Source: Pseudomonadota bacterium (GTDB lineage: Bacteria > Desulfobacterota > Syntrophia > Syntrophales > JADFWA01). Taken from it: a stretch of 5,622 nucleotides of DNA. Location of the stretch: NCBI GenBank assembly GCA_030612385.1, contig JAUWNZ010000092.1, forward strand, positions 1-5,622. Direction: 5' to 3'. Under the pieces are notes generated by a model that had not been told where the DNA came from, made no database searches, and worked only from the letters and a program-made list of their open reading frames with translations. Made by a program: the position numbers and the translations under genes. Positions 5,505 through 5,622 of this stretch are shown piece after piece (positions within the stretch are counted from its first letter, which is position 1; every line of letters starts with the position of its first letter).

Positions 5505-5622
5505 GAAATTAGAAAATAGAAATTGGAAACTCGGCCTTCATGCTTTTGTACGACTCGACTGAGCTCACGCCGAAGCCTGTCAACTCGTAAATTCGTTTCA
5601 TCTCTCCCAAATTTCTAATTTC
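5505..5622. repeat. Terminal-inverted-repeat unit upstream of hydF (may run past the window edge)
   Basis: CCAAATTTCTAATTTC at 5607-5622 is the near reverse complement of GAAATTAGAAA...GAAATTGG at 5505-5526; the left copy carries about six extra bases in its A-rich middle. The arms enclose 80 bp that include CGACTGAGCTCACGCCGAAG (5555-5574). AT-rich GAAATTAGAAATTTGG palindromes of this kind recur between genes in environmental bacterial genomes, in my recollection. The layout is MITE-like, but no target-site duplication can be tested because the window ends at the right arm. The hydF promoter must lie between here and 5424, or further upstream; I see no convincing -35/-10 pair. Confidence 0.55.
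5509..5601 (-). CDS. Possible 30-codon ORF inside the inverted-repeat unit
   Basis: Reading the minus strand from ATG 5601 gives MKRIYELTGFGVSSVESYKS, ten more residues, then TAA at 5509-5511. GGGAGAG directly abuts the ATG, so the site is purine-rich but too close for an ideal Shine-Dalgarno. Start and stop both fall at or within the inverted-repeat arms. The N terminus is loosely like that of small four-helix-bundle (23S rRNA intervening-sequence) proteins, but the resemblance is too short to assign a family. It may be a chance frame in a repeat or the remnant of such a gene. Confidence 0.2.
   Translation of the reverse strand: MKRIYELTGFGVSSVESYKSMKAEFPISIF

Overview
The window is bacterial chromosomal DNA of roughly balanced base composition. 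It has two gene blocks that converge on a repeat-bearing spacer. The gene content ([FeFe]-hydrogenase maturases, an oxygen-sensitive quinolinate synthase) points to an anaerobe. The several kinds of short palindromic or tandem repeats between genes resemble those I associate with Desulfobacterota, Nitrospirota, Omnitrophota and similar lineages. That placement is inference; nothing here fixes the taxon.

Left block, plus strand (1-1232): the 3' end of mnmA (tRNA 2-thiouridylase), a 50-codon ORF that looks like the two ends of a MOSC-domain protein with the middle missing, and a full-length nadA. The three are packed tightly (4-nt gap, then 11-nt overlap), so they probably form one transcript.

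Spacer (1233-1552): no gene that I can support. It contains a long inverted repeat built from ACCACGAAG/CACGAAG words, plus a degenerate third copy near the end of hydE.

Right block, minus strand (5423 down to 1553): hydF, hydG and hydE in that transcriptional order. These are the three dedicated maturases of the [FeFe]-hydrogenase H-cluster. HydG makes the Fe(CO)2(CN)-cysteine synthon from tyrosine, HydE processes it towards the di-iron subcluster, and HydF is the GTPase scaffold that delivers the precursor to HydA. hydF and hydG overlap by 23 nt. hydG and hydE are separated by a 61-bp double-hairpin repeat abutting the hydG stop codon and a run of GGTTCAC-type heptamers running into the hydE start. 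No hydrogenase structural gene (hydA) is in the window.

Most interesting points: (1) HydG lacks the second cysteine of the family's C-terminal CX2CX22C auxiliary-cluster motif (Gly417) but has a new cysteine three residues later, while the His expected to bind the dangler iron is kept. (2) The 61-bp repeat consists of two hairpins whose stems differ by two double-sided compensatory changes and whose six-base loops are exact complements. (3) Upstream of hydF there is a terminal-inverted-repeat unit enclosing a 30-codon ORF.
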